The notes under the pieces are model-generated. The model searched no databases, was not told the DNA's origin, and saw only the letters and a program-made list of their open reading frames with translations. The position numbers and the translations under genes were made by a program. Below, in pieces: positions 6,227 to 6,336 of a stretch of 6,336 nt of DNA. The stretch's first letter is position 1; every line of letters begins with the position of its first letter. Source of the stretch: CAYFFO01 sp964342485 (lineage in GTDB: Bacteria > Chloroflexota > Dehalococcoidia > Lucifugimonadales > CAJWER01); the NCBI GenBank assembly GCA_964342485.1, contig CAYFFO010000052.1:1-6336 (forward strand), given 5' to 3'.

Positions 6227-6336
6227 TTATTTTTTAGAACGAGCTTCAACATCGCCTAATCGTTCTAATACTTTAATGTATCCATTTATACCATTTTCTC
6301 CAAATCCAGATACCATCGCTGCCCTAAACATCTGAG
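6227..6336 (-). CDS. C-terminal end of a probable NAD-dependent beta-hydroxyacid dehydrogenase (3-hydroxyisobutyrate dehydrogenase-like)
   Basis: Reading inward from the right edge on the minus strand, a frame of 35 codons runs to a TAA at 6227-6229. The visible peptide begins QMFRAAMVSGFGENG, continues YIKVLERLGDVEAR and ends SKK. The pattern of a helix, a glycine-rich turn (SGFGENG), then a final KVLE helix is what I recall at the end of 3-hydroxyisobutyrate/tartronate semialdehyde reductase-type enzymes, where the turn is usually G-GD-D. No catalytic or cofactor residues fall inside the window, so the family is a resemblance call and the substrate is unknown. It reads the same way as rpsO and ends 84 bp before it. 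The promoter between them suggests a separate transcription unit, although no clear terminator is seen after its stop. Confidence 0.5.
   Translation of the reverse strand, partial: QMFRAAMVSGFGENGINGYIKVLERLGDVEARSKK

Noticed and set aside
5925..6335. 136-codon plus-strand frame over rpsO and the right edge
   Set aside because: It is opposite S15, its promoter and the dehydrogenase C-terminus, all of which are better supported; the translation shows no family pattern.

Overview
This is an ordinary housekeeping stretch of an AT-rich bacterial genome (about 40% G+C by eye), and I see no new defence, mobile or RNA system in it. Five complete or near-complete genes lie head to tail on the minus strand, in the transcription order rpsO, pnp, dapB, asd, dapA. 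A C-terminal stub of a probable beta-hydroxyacid dehydrogenase lies upstream of rpsO at the right edge. A 5'-truncated Gfo/Idh/MocA-family oxidoreductase occupies the left end on the plus strand and converges on dapA. A run of exactly 100 N inside pnp marks this as a draft scaffold, such as a metagenome or single-cell assembly.

Layout, left to right: 1-1006, oxidoreductase (+, start outside the window); 1003-1899, dapA (-); 1896-2933/2945, asd (-); 2946-3010, short AT-rich spacer with a possible weak promoter; 3011-3802, dapB (-); 3820-5808, pnp (-), interrupted by the assembly gap 4624-4723; 5809-5863, spacer that may fold over the pnp ribosome binding site; 5864-6142, rpsO (-); 6143-6226, spacer carrying a good sigma70-type promoter for rpsO; 6227-6336, dehydrogenase C-terminus (-). 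There is no gene-free stretch longer than 300 bases.

How the genes work together: rpsO-pnp is a widely conserved pair joining ribosomal protein S15 to the exoribonuclease PNPase. Here it is followed closely (17 bp) by three genes of the diaminopimelate/lysine branch. Asd makes aspartate semialdehyde, DapA condenses it with pyruvate, and DapB reduces the product to tetrahydrodipicolinate. The tight spacing, including an ATGA overlap between asd and dapA, suggests one operon read from the promoter upstream of rpsO, perhaps with a secondary start before asd.

The organism cannot be named with certainty. The low G+C, the rpsO-pnp-dapB-asd-dapA order and flanking oxidoreductases of the Gfo/Idh/MocA and beta-hydroxyacid dehydrogenase types fit an uncultured Chloroflexota lineage (Dehalococcoidia/SAR202-like). 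That is inference from general resemblance, not from a search.
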